NCBI GenBank assembly: GCA_903838675.1
Contig: CAILZI010000116.1
Coordinates: forward strand, 148,978-212,977
Length of the DNA: 64,000 nucleotides
Direction: 5' to 3'
Origin: an uncultured Verrucomicrobiota bacterium
GTDB taxonomy: Bacteria; Verrucomicrobiota; Verrucomicrobiia; Verrucomicrobiales; Verrucomicrobiaceae
A program made the position numbers and the translations under genes. This document shows, piece by piece, positions 44,238 to 52,549 of the stretch. The notes under the pieces are model-generated. The model was not told the origin of the DNA and did no database searches. It saw only the letters and a list, made by a program, of their open reading frames with translations. Every line of letters begins with the position of its first letter. The first letter of the stretch is position 1.

Positions 44238-44855
44238 TCATGGCGCGTCAGGATGACCGGCGCTGGTGCCGTGGATGTGCACCGGAGTGCCAACCTGGGC
44301 ATGTTCCCAGATGATTCGCTGAGGCTCGGAAGGAGTGCGGATGCAGCCTTTGCTGGAAAGCTCCCCCGGCTTGAACTCGCCCTGATGAATACCCACGCCG
44401 GGCCAGGTAAGCCGGAGCCAGTGTGGCATTTCGTAGCCTTCGTAGCGGGTGCCCGGTGGCTGCGGGCCGTGATGCTCCCAGACACGCCACACGATCACCT
44501 CATGTGTATCTGACTTTACAAACTTGCCGTAGCGGTTGGAAAACTTCGTCGGCAGCTTTTCGAGCACTTTGAAATCACCGGTGGGTGTGGGTGTTGTGTT
44601 CCGGCCTGAGGAAATTTGCGTCACGACGACGGCTGCCTTGTCAGCATTGAGCAGACGCAGTTCCTGCCTTGTCAGGTCGATTTCGATGCTTGCTGCCGCC
44701 GGTTTCAAGGCCGCAGCCAGTGCCGTGTCGATATGATAGGCTGGCTTGGGCAGCACTGACGGCGATGCTTTGCGCTGCAGCAGCGTGCAAGCGGGGAGGA
44801 GACTCAGGACCAGAAGGGATGGCAGCCGCGTGGATGAAGGCAGCAGATGAAGCAT
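44238..44855 (-). CDS. L,D-transpeptidase (YkuD) lipoprotein
   Basis: From ATG 44855 the protein has 205 residues and a lipoprotein signal (MLHLLPSSTRLPSLLVLSLLPAC, lipobox LPAC). The YkuD domain shows SGRNTTPTPTGDFKV and the catalytic segment GIHQGEFKPGELSSKGCIRTP, with His and the nucleophile Cys in the standard S-x-G-C-I-R context. Such enzymes form 3-3 cross-links in peptidoglycan or attach lipoproteins to it. It is the last gene of the YdbH-YnbE/YdbL-DUF4359 operon: its ATG is 4 bases after the preceding stop. Confidence 0.9.
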   Translation of the reverse strand: MLHLLPSSTRLPSLLVLSLLPACTLLQRKASPSVLPKPAYHIDTALAAALKPAAASIEIDLTRQELRLLNADKAAVVVTQISSGRNTTPTPTGDFKVLEKLPTKFSNRYGKFVKSDTHEVIVWRVWEHHGPQPPGTRYEGYEMPHWLRLTWPGVGIHQGEFKPGELSSKGCIRTPSEPQRIIWEHAQVGTPVHIHGTSAGHPDAP

Positions 44856-44859
44856 TGCA

Positions 44860-45150
44860 TTACTTTTCGCCGCCTTCTGAAATGTCAAAAAATTTTCCAG
44901 CCACCGCCCACGCCAAGTCCGTGCGTGGCAGAATGCCTTCACCACCGATGTAGTAGCGGCTGAAGATGACGTAGTTGTCGCGGGAGACTCCAGTGCTGGT
45001 GCCGGCGGAGAATATCGAGGCGACTTTCAAACTCAGTGAGCCTGCAATGCCGTGCTTTATCTGCATGTAGGAACGGAACTCGGTCTCGTTGGGATTTGTG
45101 AGGGCAAGAACAACGATCAACGAGATGAGCAGGAAGATAATGAGTCTCAT
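44860..45150 (-). CDS. DUF4359-like small membrane protein
   Basis: This is a 96-residue protein from ATG 45150. One N-terminal transmembrane helix (MRLIIFLLISLIVVLALTNP) is followed by NETEFRSYMQIKHGI. The ALTNP-xxxxF-xxY pattern matches the DUF4359 family, whose function is unknown. The ATG overlaps the stop of the YnbE-YdbL fusion in an ATGA junction, showing translational coupling. A longer frame to 45252 overlaps the preceding gene and is not preferred. Confidence 0.65.
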   Translation of the reverse strand: MRLIIFLLISLIVVLALTNPNETEFRSYMQIKHGIAGSLSLKVASIFSAGTSTGVSRDNYVIFSRYYIGGEGILPRTDLAWAVAGKFFDISEGGEK

Positions 45151-45743
45151 GGTTTGGGCGTGGTTGGGATGGGTGGTGTGGCTGGGATAGCTGGCGTGGT
45201 GATGGTTGGCTGGCTGGCTGGGGGAGCAGAGTCGGCTTCCACGCGTTTCCACTGAAACGAACCTTGTGTCTTGCCTGGTATTTCGATCCAGTCGCCGACG
45301 TCAGCCTGCTCCGAGCGCAGGTGCCACTGCTCGTCTTCGATCTCATGCAGCGGGCGGTTGGCCTCCTTGGCCTTCTGGCGCATCAGCAGCATGCGGTCCT
45401 CATTTTCCGCCGCCACGGCTTTTTTCACCTGAGGTCCCCAGTCGCCGGAAGGCACCTCGCGTATCTGCAGCAGGCCGCGATGATCTTCGCTCACAAACTG
45501 GTTGTTCCTCAAGGTTTCGATTTCCGCCATGCGGTTGCGCATGCGGTCCGTGGCCTCACTGACGTTTTTGAGGGCCTCCTTGTCCTGGGGCTCATCGCCA
45601 CGGTACTGATAAACATCGAGCCGCATGTTGAGATTTACCTCCAGCGGTTTCGGAGTGGTGATCGGTATTTGGGGGAGATGTTTGCACGCGGCCAGAGAGG
45701 CTGCGGCAGAGAACAGGATGAGACGTTTAGCGAGCCACTGCAT
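45147..45743 (-). CDS. YnbE-YdbL fusion lipoprotein
   Basis: From ATG 45743 the protein has 198 residues. The N-terminus MQWLAKRLILFSAAASLAAC is a lipoprotein signal (lipobox LAAC). The next 25 residues (LPQIPITTPKPLEVNLNMRL) match YnbE, the outer-membrane lipoprotein whose pattern in E. coli is PRIEVAAPKEPITINMNVKI. Residues about 65-170 match the YdbL/DUF1318 layout: FVSEDHRGLLQIREV, KKAVAAENEDRMLLMRQKA, GDWIEIPG. In E. coli these are separate proteins encoded by ydbH-ynbE-ydbL; here the last two are one chain. The gene overlaps the YdbH-like gene by 17 bases. A Pro/Thr tail ends the protein. Confidence 0.8.
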   Translation of the reverse strand: MQWLAKRLILFSAAASLAACKHLPQIPITTPKPLEVNLNMRLDVYQYRGDEPQDKEALKNVSEATDRMRNRMAEIETLRNNQFVSEDHRGLLQIREVPSGDWGPQVKKAVAAENEDRMLLMRQKAKEANRPLHEIEDEQWHLRSEQADVGDWIEIPGKTQGSFQWKRVEADSAPPASQPTITTPAIPATPPIPTTPKP

Positions 45744-48700
45744 CAGCGGTTTCGGGTTTGTGTGGTTCCTCTTTCCAGCGGTGATCATAGACATTCACAT
45801 CAAACTTGCGCGAGCCCTGCGAGCCGGTGAACCGCAGGTGTCCGCGGCCTTCCCGTCCGTAGAAGCGTGCTTTGCCATCAATGCTTTCATAATCGAAGTC
45901 CCGCAGTGTTTCCAGTCCGATACGGGTTATTTGATCTCCGATGGTGCCTGTCAGCGCCTTAGGCAGGCTTTTGATCATGTCATTGAGCGCAGCGATTTTG
46001 AAGCGGCCATGTGAGCGGTTTTCGAATTCTGCATCGCCCTGGTACAGTTCATTCATGTTTCCCGTGGCTACCACCTTGCCCTGGACCTTGCCGTCGATTA
46101 GAAAGTATTCCGGGAACAAGGTCGTCGTCACCGGCCCTAAATCCACCCCGGCGCCTGCCAGCCAGCCGTCCCAGGTGTAGGTCTCGTCCAGGTAGATGTC
46201 GAATGCGCCGTTCACATAGCCGCCGTAGGCCGAACTGCCGAACACGCCGTAAACACCGTGCACGTCATAAGTGATGCTCAGGTGGGCTTTTTCGAAGTGG
46301 AGCTGCTTCCAGCGCAGCTGCTCGACTGTGAAAGTTTCGGTCAAATTGTTGTTCCGGTCCTTCATCGGCAAATTGAAATGGACCTGCCCTTTCATGCCGC
46401 GAAACTCGAGCTTCAGATCTTTCAGGGTGTAATTGTCCGTCGGCACGTTGAACTGTGCATCGAGCTGGCCGCTTTCCAGTTTCGAGGTGAAACTAAAGGG
46501 GAAGGGACGGCTGATGCCCGCCAGCGGCACCCCTTTCGGTGCGATGAGCAGCCTGCCGTCGCTCACGCCCAGGATGTCCACATGCCAGCCAGGAGCGGTG
46601 GGTTTAGGCGGTGCGGGTGGGCCAAAGGTGGCATCGGGGACTGGGGTCTCGCCCTTCATTGTTTTGCGAAAGTTTTCCACATACCAGAAGAGATCTTCGC
46701 CCACATAAAGGAGAGGCGAGACGATCTCCACGCGGTCGATGCGGCGGTGCAGGAGGCCATCGAGCGTGTAGTAAACATGAATGACATCCATTTCCGCCAC
46801 GGTACGGAGTGGCTCGTGAGGGGAAGGGATGCGCAGCCGCGTCAGCTGGATGGTCTGTGGCTCCACATTCTCCGCGAGGCCGTCGAGATCGAGCGGGGTC
46901 TCGTTTGCAGAGAGGTTCACATCAAAGCGCACCGGGGGCAGGCCAGGCGCGATGCGCACGAGAGTGACGCCCATTTTGTCGACTTCGATTTTTCCTGCCG
47001 TCCAGCGAGCTGCGGCGGCATCGGCTTTGGTTTGAACCACGGCGGCATCGCCACTGAACAAAGTCATCAGCGCGTCTCCCACCGCGATATGACCATCCGC
47101 GATTTTCAAGGATTCCAGGCGCTGGGTGCGCCACATTTCAGGCAGCGTGGCCAGCACCTCGACATCGGCGAAATTCAACACCGGCAGGGTCGAACGCTTT
47201 GGAATGCTCATCTGTGCCGACTCAATGAGCAGATGCTGTTTTGACTGCTCGGTTGTGATCGCAAAGTGAACCGAAGATTCGAGGCGCTCTGCGAGCTGCA
47301 TGGAGATGTCGAGCTCGCCTGCAGTGAGAGTCAGGGTGCCGAACTTCAACTGCTTCCACCAAGGGGCGGCGGGTTTGAGCGTCGTTTGGACCGGTGGGGT
47401 CTCGATCTTGTCAAACCAGGGTCCGTTTTCCGGGGTGAAAGCCAAATGTGGGGCTGTCAGCACCAGAGATCCCACCTGCCACAACTCGCGCAAGCTGTCG
47501 GGCACGAATTCGAGCGAGACAGACTTCACTTGTGCGAATGGATGAGGCTGCGCGTGGGTGGTCATGCGTCCCCAGCGCAGGGAGAGGTCTGCCAGTGTCA
47601 GTTTCTGATTTACCGCCGAGCGCATGCCATCAGAGGAAATGTCCAGTGCTTCCAAACTCGTGCTCCAGGCCAGCTCACCCGCGACGGGGCAGAGCTCGGT
47701 GGGCGTCAATTTAATGGACCCCCCTTTGACTTCCAACTCGTCGATCCTGGCCTGCCAGGAGGTTGTGTGCTTTGATTCACTTTTGGGCAGCAGGGCGGTT
47801 TCCAGTTCACGCGTCCACTCGATGAGTGGCTTGAGCAGCAGACCGCTTTCCACATGCCAGAGGCCGTTTAAATCCTGGGATGCCTTCAGATCCAGGGCTG
47901 CGGCTGTGATCTGGCCAGAGCCGGACAGGGGCAGAATCTGCAGATTTTTCAAATGCAGCTCCTGGATGCCGCCAGAGATCAGGCCGGCATTTGACAAGCT
48001 CATATCACGACCTTCCCATTCAAGCTGAACTCCACCGCGCAAGGGCGGCAGCTTCGACCTGAGCGCCGGACTGAGCTCCTGCAACCAGGCCAGATCAATG
48101 GTGCCGCCATGCAGCGAGGCTTTTTTTAGTTCAAAGTCATCCCCACGCATCTCGGATTCGAGATGCAGGCTGCCGAAAACGGGCCGCCCACGCCACTCCG
48201 CCTGCTGGAGATCCGTGATCACGGTTTTAAAGGAAGGCGATTTGCTGCCGCCGACTTGCAGGGAATGTACCTTTTGCGTCACGATGACGCTGCAAAGGGG
48301 CTGCCAGTTTTCATCGCGCACGACGAATTTCGTCGGTGTGAGATCAATCAAGTCCATGCTCCAGCGAAACGAAGATCCTGCTGCTGCAGGGGTGTTGGGC
48401 TGGGGTGCAGAGGGCATGAGCCATGCCAGGGGTATGTCCACGACGGCTTCCTCGACCTTGAGGCCGCCCAGATTTCCCAGATGCATTTCGCTCCAGTGTG
48501 GGTGCCACTCCACATGGCCTACGCTGGAGATGCGTTTTGAACTTGGCAGGTGCAGGGTGCTCACCTCCCCCACATGGAGGGCACCGTCATCCCATTCGAG
48601 AGAGACGATTTCGACCTGCATATCACCAAGATACCGGCGCATGAGCGCATTCGCGAGAGCTACACGCTGCTGCCAGGCCCAGAAGAGCAAAACTGCCAGC

Positions 48701-48762
48701 AGGATGCTGCCCGTGAGTCCGAGACGCCAGCTCCAGCGCCACAAGCGGCGGCGTTTGGACAT
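45727..48762 (-). CDS. ydbH: YdbH-like AsmA-type intermembrane protein
   Basis: From ATG 48762 this is 1011 residues; a GTG at 48780 would add six. An N-terminal transmembrane helix (GLTGSILLAVLLFWAWQQ) anchors a very long beta-rich periplasmic domain. The C-terminal 250 residues follow YdbH: GSSAYGGYVNGAFDIYLD, LGPVTTTLFPEYFLIDG, VATGNMNELYQGDAEFENR and LRDFDYESIDGKARF. E. coli YdbH forms a bridge to the outer membrane with YnbE and is thought to move phospholipids. The next gene in the operon is a YnbE-YdbL fusion, which strongly supports the assignment. Confidence 0.8.
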   Translation of the reverse strand: MSKRRRLWRWSWRLGLTGSILLAVLLFWAWQQRVALANALMRRYLGDMQVEIVSLEWDDGALHVGEVSTLHLPSSKRISSVGHVEWHPHWSEMHLGNLGGLKVEEAVVDIPLAWLMPSAPQPNTPAAAGSSFRWSMDLIDLTPTKFVVRDENWQPLCSVIVTQKVHSLQVGGSKSPSFKTVITDLQQAEWRGRPVFGSLHLESEMRGDDFELKKASLHGGTIDLAWLQELSPALRSKLPPLRGGVQLEWEGRDMSLSNAGLISGGIQELHLKNLQILPLSGSGQITAAALDLKASQDLNGLWHVESGLLLKPLIEWTRELETALLPKSESKHTTSWQARIDELEVKGGSIKLTPTELCPVAGELAWSTSLEALDISSDGMRSAVNQKLTLADLSLRWGRMTTHAQPHPFAQVKSVSLEFVPDSLRELWQVGSLVLTAPHLAFTPENGPWFDKIETPPVQTTLKPAAPWWKQLKFGTLTLTAGELDISMQLAERLESSVHFAITTEQSKQHLLIESAQMSIPKRSTLPVLNFADVEVLATLPEMWRTQRLESLKIADGHIAVGDALMTLFSGDAAVVQTKADAAAARWTAGKIEVDKMGVTLVRIAPGLPPVRFDVNLSANETPLDLDGLAENVEPQTIQLTRLRIPSPHEPLRTVAEMDVIHVYYTLDGLLHRRIDRVEIVSPLLYVGEDLFWYVENFRKTMKGETPVPDATFGPPAPPKPTAPGWHVDILGVSDGRLLIAPKGVPLAGISRPFPFSFTSKLESGQLDAQFNVPTDNYTLKDLKLEFRGMKGQVHFNLPMKDRNNNLTETFTVEQLRWKQLHFEKAHLSITYDVHGVYGVFGSSAYGGYVNGAFDIYLDETYTWDGWLAGAGVDLGPVTTTLFPEYFLIDGKVQGKVVATGNMNELYQGDAEFENRSHGRFKIAALNDMIKSLPKALTGTIGDQITRIGLETLRDFDYESIDGKARFYGREGRGHLRFTGSQGSRKFDVNVYDHRWKEEPHKPETADAVAR

Positions 48763-48912
48763 GGGCGGGGAAGAATTCACGCGGCCAAAGTATCATGAAG
48801 TCGTTTTTGAGGCACGATTTGATTTGAGGTGATTTGCTTAAAATTGGCGGTGCCAGGCCGGAGGATTGCGCGGCTTGCCTGCGCTGGTGCGGCGGGCTAA
48901 GGTCCGTGCTCC

Positions 48913-49428
48913 ATGCGCGTCTTGTCTGTCATCTTCTGTGCCCTGACGGCAACGTGTCTGCATGCTCATTCGGTGCATACTTCGACTGCGGAGGCTGAGT
49001 ACAATGCGAAGACGAAAAAGCTGGAGGTGAGTCTCACGGTTTTTGTGAGCGATCTGGAGCTGGCGCTGGTGCGGCAGAGCGAGCGGGAGATGCGGATCGA
49101 CAAGACGCCGGCGGCGGAATTTGATGCGCAGATTCAGGCGTATCTGGCCAAGACCTTTGTGGTGACGAATGCTGCGGGGAAGGTGGCGAAGATGGCGTGG
49201 GTGGGAAGGGAGATGGAGAAGGAGAGTGAGAAGAGCGGGGATCCGGCGGTGGTGTTGTTTTTTGAGGTGGAGGTGCCGGAGGGGGTGGGTGGGGCGATGG
49301 TGAGGGATGCGGTGTTTTTTGAGGTGTTTAAGGATCAGATGAATCTGATGCTTCTTCAAACAGGCTCACAAAAGGTCCAACTACGCTTTTCTCAACACAA
49401 GGCGAGCCAGAGGGTCCTGCAGTTCTGA
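48913..49428 (+). CDS. DUF6702-like exported protein
   Basis: This is a 171-residue protein with a signal peptide ending at Ala-His (MRVLSVIFCALTATCLHAHS). The mature start HSVHTSTAEAEYNAKTKKLEVSLTVFVSDLELAL matches the DUF6702 pattern (HP-x-H-x-S, then strand, then FxxDLE). The rest is mixed strand and helix with no catalytic motif I can point to. The family function is unknown. It is oriented opposite to the YdbH-type operon and about 150 bases from it. Confidence 0.7.
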   Translation: MRVLSVIFCALTATCLHAHSVHTSTAEAEYNAKTKKLEVSLTVFVSDLELALVRQSEREMRIDKTPAAEFDAQIQAYLAKTFVVTNAAGKVAKMAWVGREMEKESEKSGDPAVVLFFEVEVPEGVGGAMVRDAVFFEVFKDQMNLMLLQTGSQKVQLRFSQHKASQRVLQF

Positions 49429-49448
49429 TTGATCTGGTGAGGCGCGAA

Positions 49449-50132
49449 TTATTTGTGGTGAGCCTGGACCCAGAGAAGCAGGTTGGTAAACCCCATGCCA
49501 AACTCTTGCTCAACGAGGTAAGTGTCATAATCCAGGCTTTCGACGAAGCCTTGTGAAAATCGCTGCAGACTTGAAGATGCGCCTGCAAACTTTCCGATGG
49601 CGGAACGAGGTAAAACATGTCCCGCCTGAGGATGGCTCAGTGCGTCTGTGGATGCATCTATTGTCTCGGCACAGGTTAAGAGTGCCGCTTTGATTTTTGC
49701 AGGAACTACAAATCTCCCGCCATCTTTTGTCCCAGCGTCATTTCGAGCGAGGATGTAATCTGGAAGGATCGAGACTAGATCAGTCCAAGCCTTGGCCAGT
49801 GCGTTGACGGCAGGCTGATATTGGGGATCCAGGCCCGCGTCGCGCAAGGCGACCGGCAGGGAGGGAGTCTTCAGCGTTGCGCCTGCGAGAAGACGCTCAG
49901 GTTTTGAAATGCCATTTAACTGCCCGACGAAACCGCTGAAGCTTTCGTGATGGTAGGCTGCGGTGGCTATGGCGCGCAGGTTCGAGCCTTTTTCGACGAT
50001 GATGGTCGGAGTTGCAGGGGCCGGAACATCAGCAATCTCCACCTTTGGCAATGGAGGCACGATGAGCTTTGCAGGCATTTTGCCGCATCCTGAAACTGCA
50101 AGGAGCAATGCAATGACTACGTTCGAGCGCAT
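49449..50132 (-). CDS. Lipoprotein with a LysM-like segment
   Basis: This is a 227-residue protein with a lipoprotein signal (MRSNVVIALLLAVSGC, lipobox VSGC). A LysM-like segment (IIVEKGSNLRAIATAAYHHESFSG) occurs near residue 45; the rest is helical. It probably binds peptidoglycan from the membrane surface. No catalytic residues are evident. The gene is convergent with the DUF6702-like gene, with 20 bases between their ends. Confidence 0.7.
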   Translation of the reverse strand: MRSNVVIALLLAVSGCGKMPAKLIVPPLPKVEIADVPAPATPTIIVEKGSNLRAIATAAYHHESFSGFVGQLNGISKPERLLAGATLKTPSLPVALRDAGLDPQYQPAVNALAKAWTDLVSILPDYILARNDAGTKDGGRFVVPAKIKAALLTCAETIDASTDALSHPQAGHVLPRSAIGKFAGASSSLQRFSQGFVESLDYDTYLVEQEFGMGFTNLLLWVQAHHK

Positions 50133-50212
50133 GGTGTCTGGATGCTTGTAATGAAGCGGAGCGGCTGGATCGAGGACGAGTTCGAGTAGGAGAACGAGGA
50201 CGAATCAGATGG

Positions 50213-51127
50213 TCACCCAAAGTATGGAGCGAGTATATTTCGCGCGACTTTGATGGCCTGCATGCGGCCTTCGAGGGTTTTGCCGAAGGTGTCGTCTTCG
50301 ACTTCGATGCAGAGGGGGCCGGTGTAGCCGATGCGCATGAGCTCGGCCATGAAGGCGGCCCAGTTGATGTCGCCGTAGCCGGGGATGCGGGGCTGGTGCC
50401 ACTGGAGGGGGAAGTCGAAGCGGCCGACTTCGTTGAGGGCGGCACGGTTGATTTTGACGTCTTTGGCGTGGACGTGGAAGAGCTTGGATTTGAACTCGGC
50501 GAGGGGGCTGAGGGGATCCATGTCCTGGAGGATGAAGTGGGAGGGGTCGTAGTTGAGACCGAAGCTGGAGGAGTCGATGTCGTTGAAGGCGCGGCGCCAG
50601 ATGGCGGGGGTGGTCATGAGGTTTTTGCCGGCGGGCCATTCGTCGCGGGTGAAGGACATGGGGCAGTTTTCGATGCCGATCTTCACGCCGTGATCTTCGG
50701 CGTACTTGATGATGGGCTGCCAGATTTTGAGGAAGCGGGGCCAGTTTTCATCGACGGTTTTGGTCCAGTCGCGACCGACGAAGCCGGTGACGAGGTTCAC
50801 ACCGAGCTTGGGGGCGGCGGCGATGACTTTTTTGAAATGGGAGACGCCTGCGCGTGAGACGGCGAAGTCTGGGTCGAGCATGTTGGGGTAGTAACCGAGG
50901 GCGCTGATGCTGACGCCCTGATCCTGACAGTGGCCGAGGATCTCCTGGGCTTTGATCTTGGTGAGGGAGGTGACGTCGATGTGGGTGACGCCGGCGTATT
51001 TGCGCTCTGCTTTGCCGACGGGCCAGCACATGACCTCAACGGTGGAGAAGCCTTCGTGGCGGGCGAAGTTGAGGACGTTGTCGAACGAGAGTTCGGGGAG
51101 GATGGCGGTGACGAAGCCTAATTTCAT
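50213..51127 (-). CDS. Sugar phosphate isomerase/epimerase (TIM barrel)
   Basis: This is a 304-residue protein with the AP-endonuclease-2-type TIM-barrel pattern of xylose isomerase-like enzymes: KLGFVTAILPELSFDNVL, GFSTVEVMCWP, VKIGIENCPM (metal Glu), SFGLNYDPSHFIL (Asp and His), LFHVHAKDVK (His-x-His) and GPLCIEVEDD (last metal Glu). All metal ligands appear in place. It is expected to interconvert a sugar or cyclitol in the cytoplasm; the exact substrate cannot be read. Confidence 0.88.
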   Translation of the reverse strand: MKLGFVTAILPELSFDNVLNFARHEGFSTVEVMCWPVGKAERKYAGVTHIDVTSLTKIKAQEILGHCQDQGVSISALGYYPNMLDPDFAVSRAGVSHFKKVIAAAPKLGVNLVTGFVGRDWTKTVDENWPRFLKIWQPIIKYAEDHGVKIGIENCPMSFTRDEWPAGKNLMTTPAIWRRAFNDIDSSSFGLNYDPSHFILQDMDPLSPLAEFKSKLFHVHAKDVKINRAALNEVGRFDFPLQWHQPRIPGYGDINWAAFMAELMRIGYTGPLCIEVEDDTFGKTLEGRMQAIKVARNILAPYFG

Positions 51128-51161
51128 GGGGGGGGGAATAGCTTGGGGTGATTTGGAGGGG

Positions 51162-51196
51162 CTCTTTTTAGCAAAGGAATGCTGAGCAAGGGAATG
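51162..51196. repeat. GCAAAGGAATG / GCAAGGGAATG element, copy 1
   Basis: After CTTTTTA come GCAAAGGAATG and, 4 bases later, GCAAGGGAATG. The same two-unit element with a similar T-tract occurs at 57221-57254. It lies in the gap between the isomerase gene and clpP, otherwise without genes. Confidence 0.55.
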
Positions 51197-51363
51197 GGGG
51201 GATTCTAATGAGGCACTGATTTAATGCCGCACGAGATTGGGGAACTGTAGAGACGGAGGAGGCAGCATTATAAGACGGATGTTTTCAACGCGAATGGGCA
51301 CGAATATCCGCGAATTTTTAGGAATGGCGATGGGTGGGAAGGGGGCGATTTTTGGGCACAAAA

Positions 51364-51392
51364 AAAGGGCGGGAGTTTGAGTCCCGCCCTTT
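51364..51392 (-). terminator. Rho-independent terminator of clpP
   Basis: On the minus strand AAAGGGCGGGA pairs with TCCCGCCCTTT around a 7-base loop (51375-51381), and the stem is followed by a run of T (the A-run at 51360-51366 on the + strand). It lies 14 bases past the clpP stop, so it ends the clpP transcript. Confidence 0.85.
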
Positions 51393-51405
51393 CGGAGTGA
51401 AGGTG

Positions 51406-52062
51406 TTATTTGGCTTCGGCTGAGATGTCTTTTTTGCCTTCGAGGACTTTGTCCACGAGGCCGTATTCGGCGGCCTGGGCGGCGGACAGGTAGTTGTCGC
51501 GGTCGGTGTCGCGTTCGATCTGTTCGACGGATTTGCCGGTGTGATGGGCGAGGATGCGGTTGAGGCGTTTCTTGAGGCCGAACATGTATTCGACGGTGCG
51601 CTCGACATCGCTGGCGGTGCCGCGTGCGCCACCTGAGACCTGATGGATCATGATGTCGGAGTTTGGCAGGGCGTAGCGCTTGCCTTTGGTGCCTGCGGCG
51701 AGAAGAACGGCGCCCATGCTGGCGACGAGGCCGATGCTGTAGGTGCAGACGTCGCAGGTGAGGAACTGCATGGTGTCGTAGATGGCGAGGCCGGCGGTGA
51801 CGCTGCCGCCGGGGCTGTTGACGTAGATGTTGATGTCCTTCTTCGGGTCCTGCATCTGCAGGAAGAGGAGCTGGGCGATGATGATGGAGGCCATCGTGTC
51901 ATTCACTTCGCCACCGAGGAAGATGATGCGGTCCTTCAGGAGGCGAGAGTAGATGTCATAGGCGCGCTCGCCACGGCCTTCGGACTCGATGACGGTGGGG
52001 ACCATGTAACTGGACTGCGGAGCGATGGAGGTGGGAAAATCGGAGTATTGGCTGGGGGTCAT
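51406..52062 (-). CDS. clpP: ATP-dependent Clp protease proteolytic subunit ClpP
   Basis: From ATG 52062 the protein has 218 residues, with a propeptide-like start ([20 protein letters not shown]). The catalytic triad is S115 in ASMGA, H140 in MIHQ and D189 in RDTDRDN, spaced exactly as in E. coli ClpP (25 and 49 residues). The N-terminal [20 protein letters not shown] segment and [17 protein letters not shown] are typical. It degrades proteins together with ClpX or ClpA, not encoded here. A strong terminator follows the stop. Confidence 0.97.
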   Translation of the reverse strand: MTPSQYSDFPTSIAPQSSYMVPTVIESEGRGERAYDIYSRLLKDRIIFLGGEVNDTMASIIIAQLLFLQMQDPKKDINIYVNSPGGSVTAGLAIYDTMQFLTCDVCTYSIGLVASMGAVLLAAGTKGKRYALPNSDIMIHQVSGGARGTASDVERTVEYMFGLKKRLNRILAHHTGKSVEQIERDTDRDNYLSAAQAAEYGLVDKVLEGKKDISAEAK

Positions 52063-52120
52063 GGGGGGAATGAAGAGGTGGGGGGGGTGGTTGTCAAAGG
52101 AGAGATGGAAGATGCGGAGT

Positions 52121-52160
52121 GGGAAATGACGAATGAGTAAATCCGAATGACGAATGCGGT
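52121..52160. repeat. GAATGACGAATG element left of the SMR gene
   Basis: The stretch contains two offset AATGACGAATG units, one ending AATCCGAATGACGAATGCGG. A closely similar element lies at 52501-52545, on the other side of the SMR gene. Confidence 0.5.
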
Positions 52161-52166
52161 GCTGGA

Positions 52167-52493
52167 TCAGGTTTGGGTGGAGGAGGCGAGTTTGAGGCCG
52201 ACGACGCCGGAGATGATGAGCAAGATGCATACGAGCCGCGCGGCGGTGCGGGGTTCATCAAAGATGTAGATGCCGATGAGGGCGGTGCCGATGGCACCGA
52301 TGCCGGTCCAGATGGCGTAGGCGGTGCCGATGGGAAGTGTGCGCAGCGCGAGGGAGAGGAAGAAAAAGCTGGCGATCATGAGCGCCACGGTGATGAGGCT
52401 GGGCCACAGGCGCGTCCAGCCGGCGGTCTGTTTCAAACCGACCGCCCAGGCGACTTCGAGGAGTCCGGCGATGAGGAGGTGGAACCAAGGCAT
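52167..52493 (-). CDS. SMR-family exporter (SugE/Gdx-like)
   Basis: This is a 108-residue protein with four transmembrane helices. E13 in [14 protein letters not shown] is the essential Glu of the small multidrug resistance family; the GLLEVAWA context is that of the SugE/Gdx branch (guanidinium exporters) rather than EmrE. The other segments ([22 protein letters not shown] and [14 protein letters not shown]) also agree. It works as a dual-topology dimer, exporting cations against protons. No guanidine riboswitch is obvious upstream. Confidence 0.88.
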   Translation of the reverse strand: MPWFHLLIAGLLEVAWAVGLKQTAGWTRLWPSLITVALMIASFFFLSLALRTLPIGTAYAIWTGIGAIGTALIGIYIFDEPRTAARLVCILLIISGVVGLKLASSTQT

Positions 52494-52500
52494 GAGGGGG

Positions 52501-52545
52501 AACGAGTGACGAAACCAGAATGGCGAATGACGAATGACGGAACTG
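52501..52545. repeat. GAATGACGAATG element right of the SMR gene
   Basis: The stretch contains GCGAATGACGAATGACGG preceded by AACGAGTGACGAAACCAG. It shares the AATGACGAATG core with the element at 52121-52160; together they flank the SMR gene. Confidence 0.5.
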
Positions 52546-52549
52546 GAGA

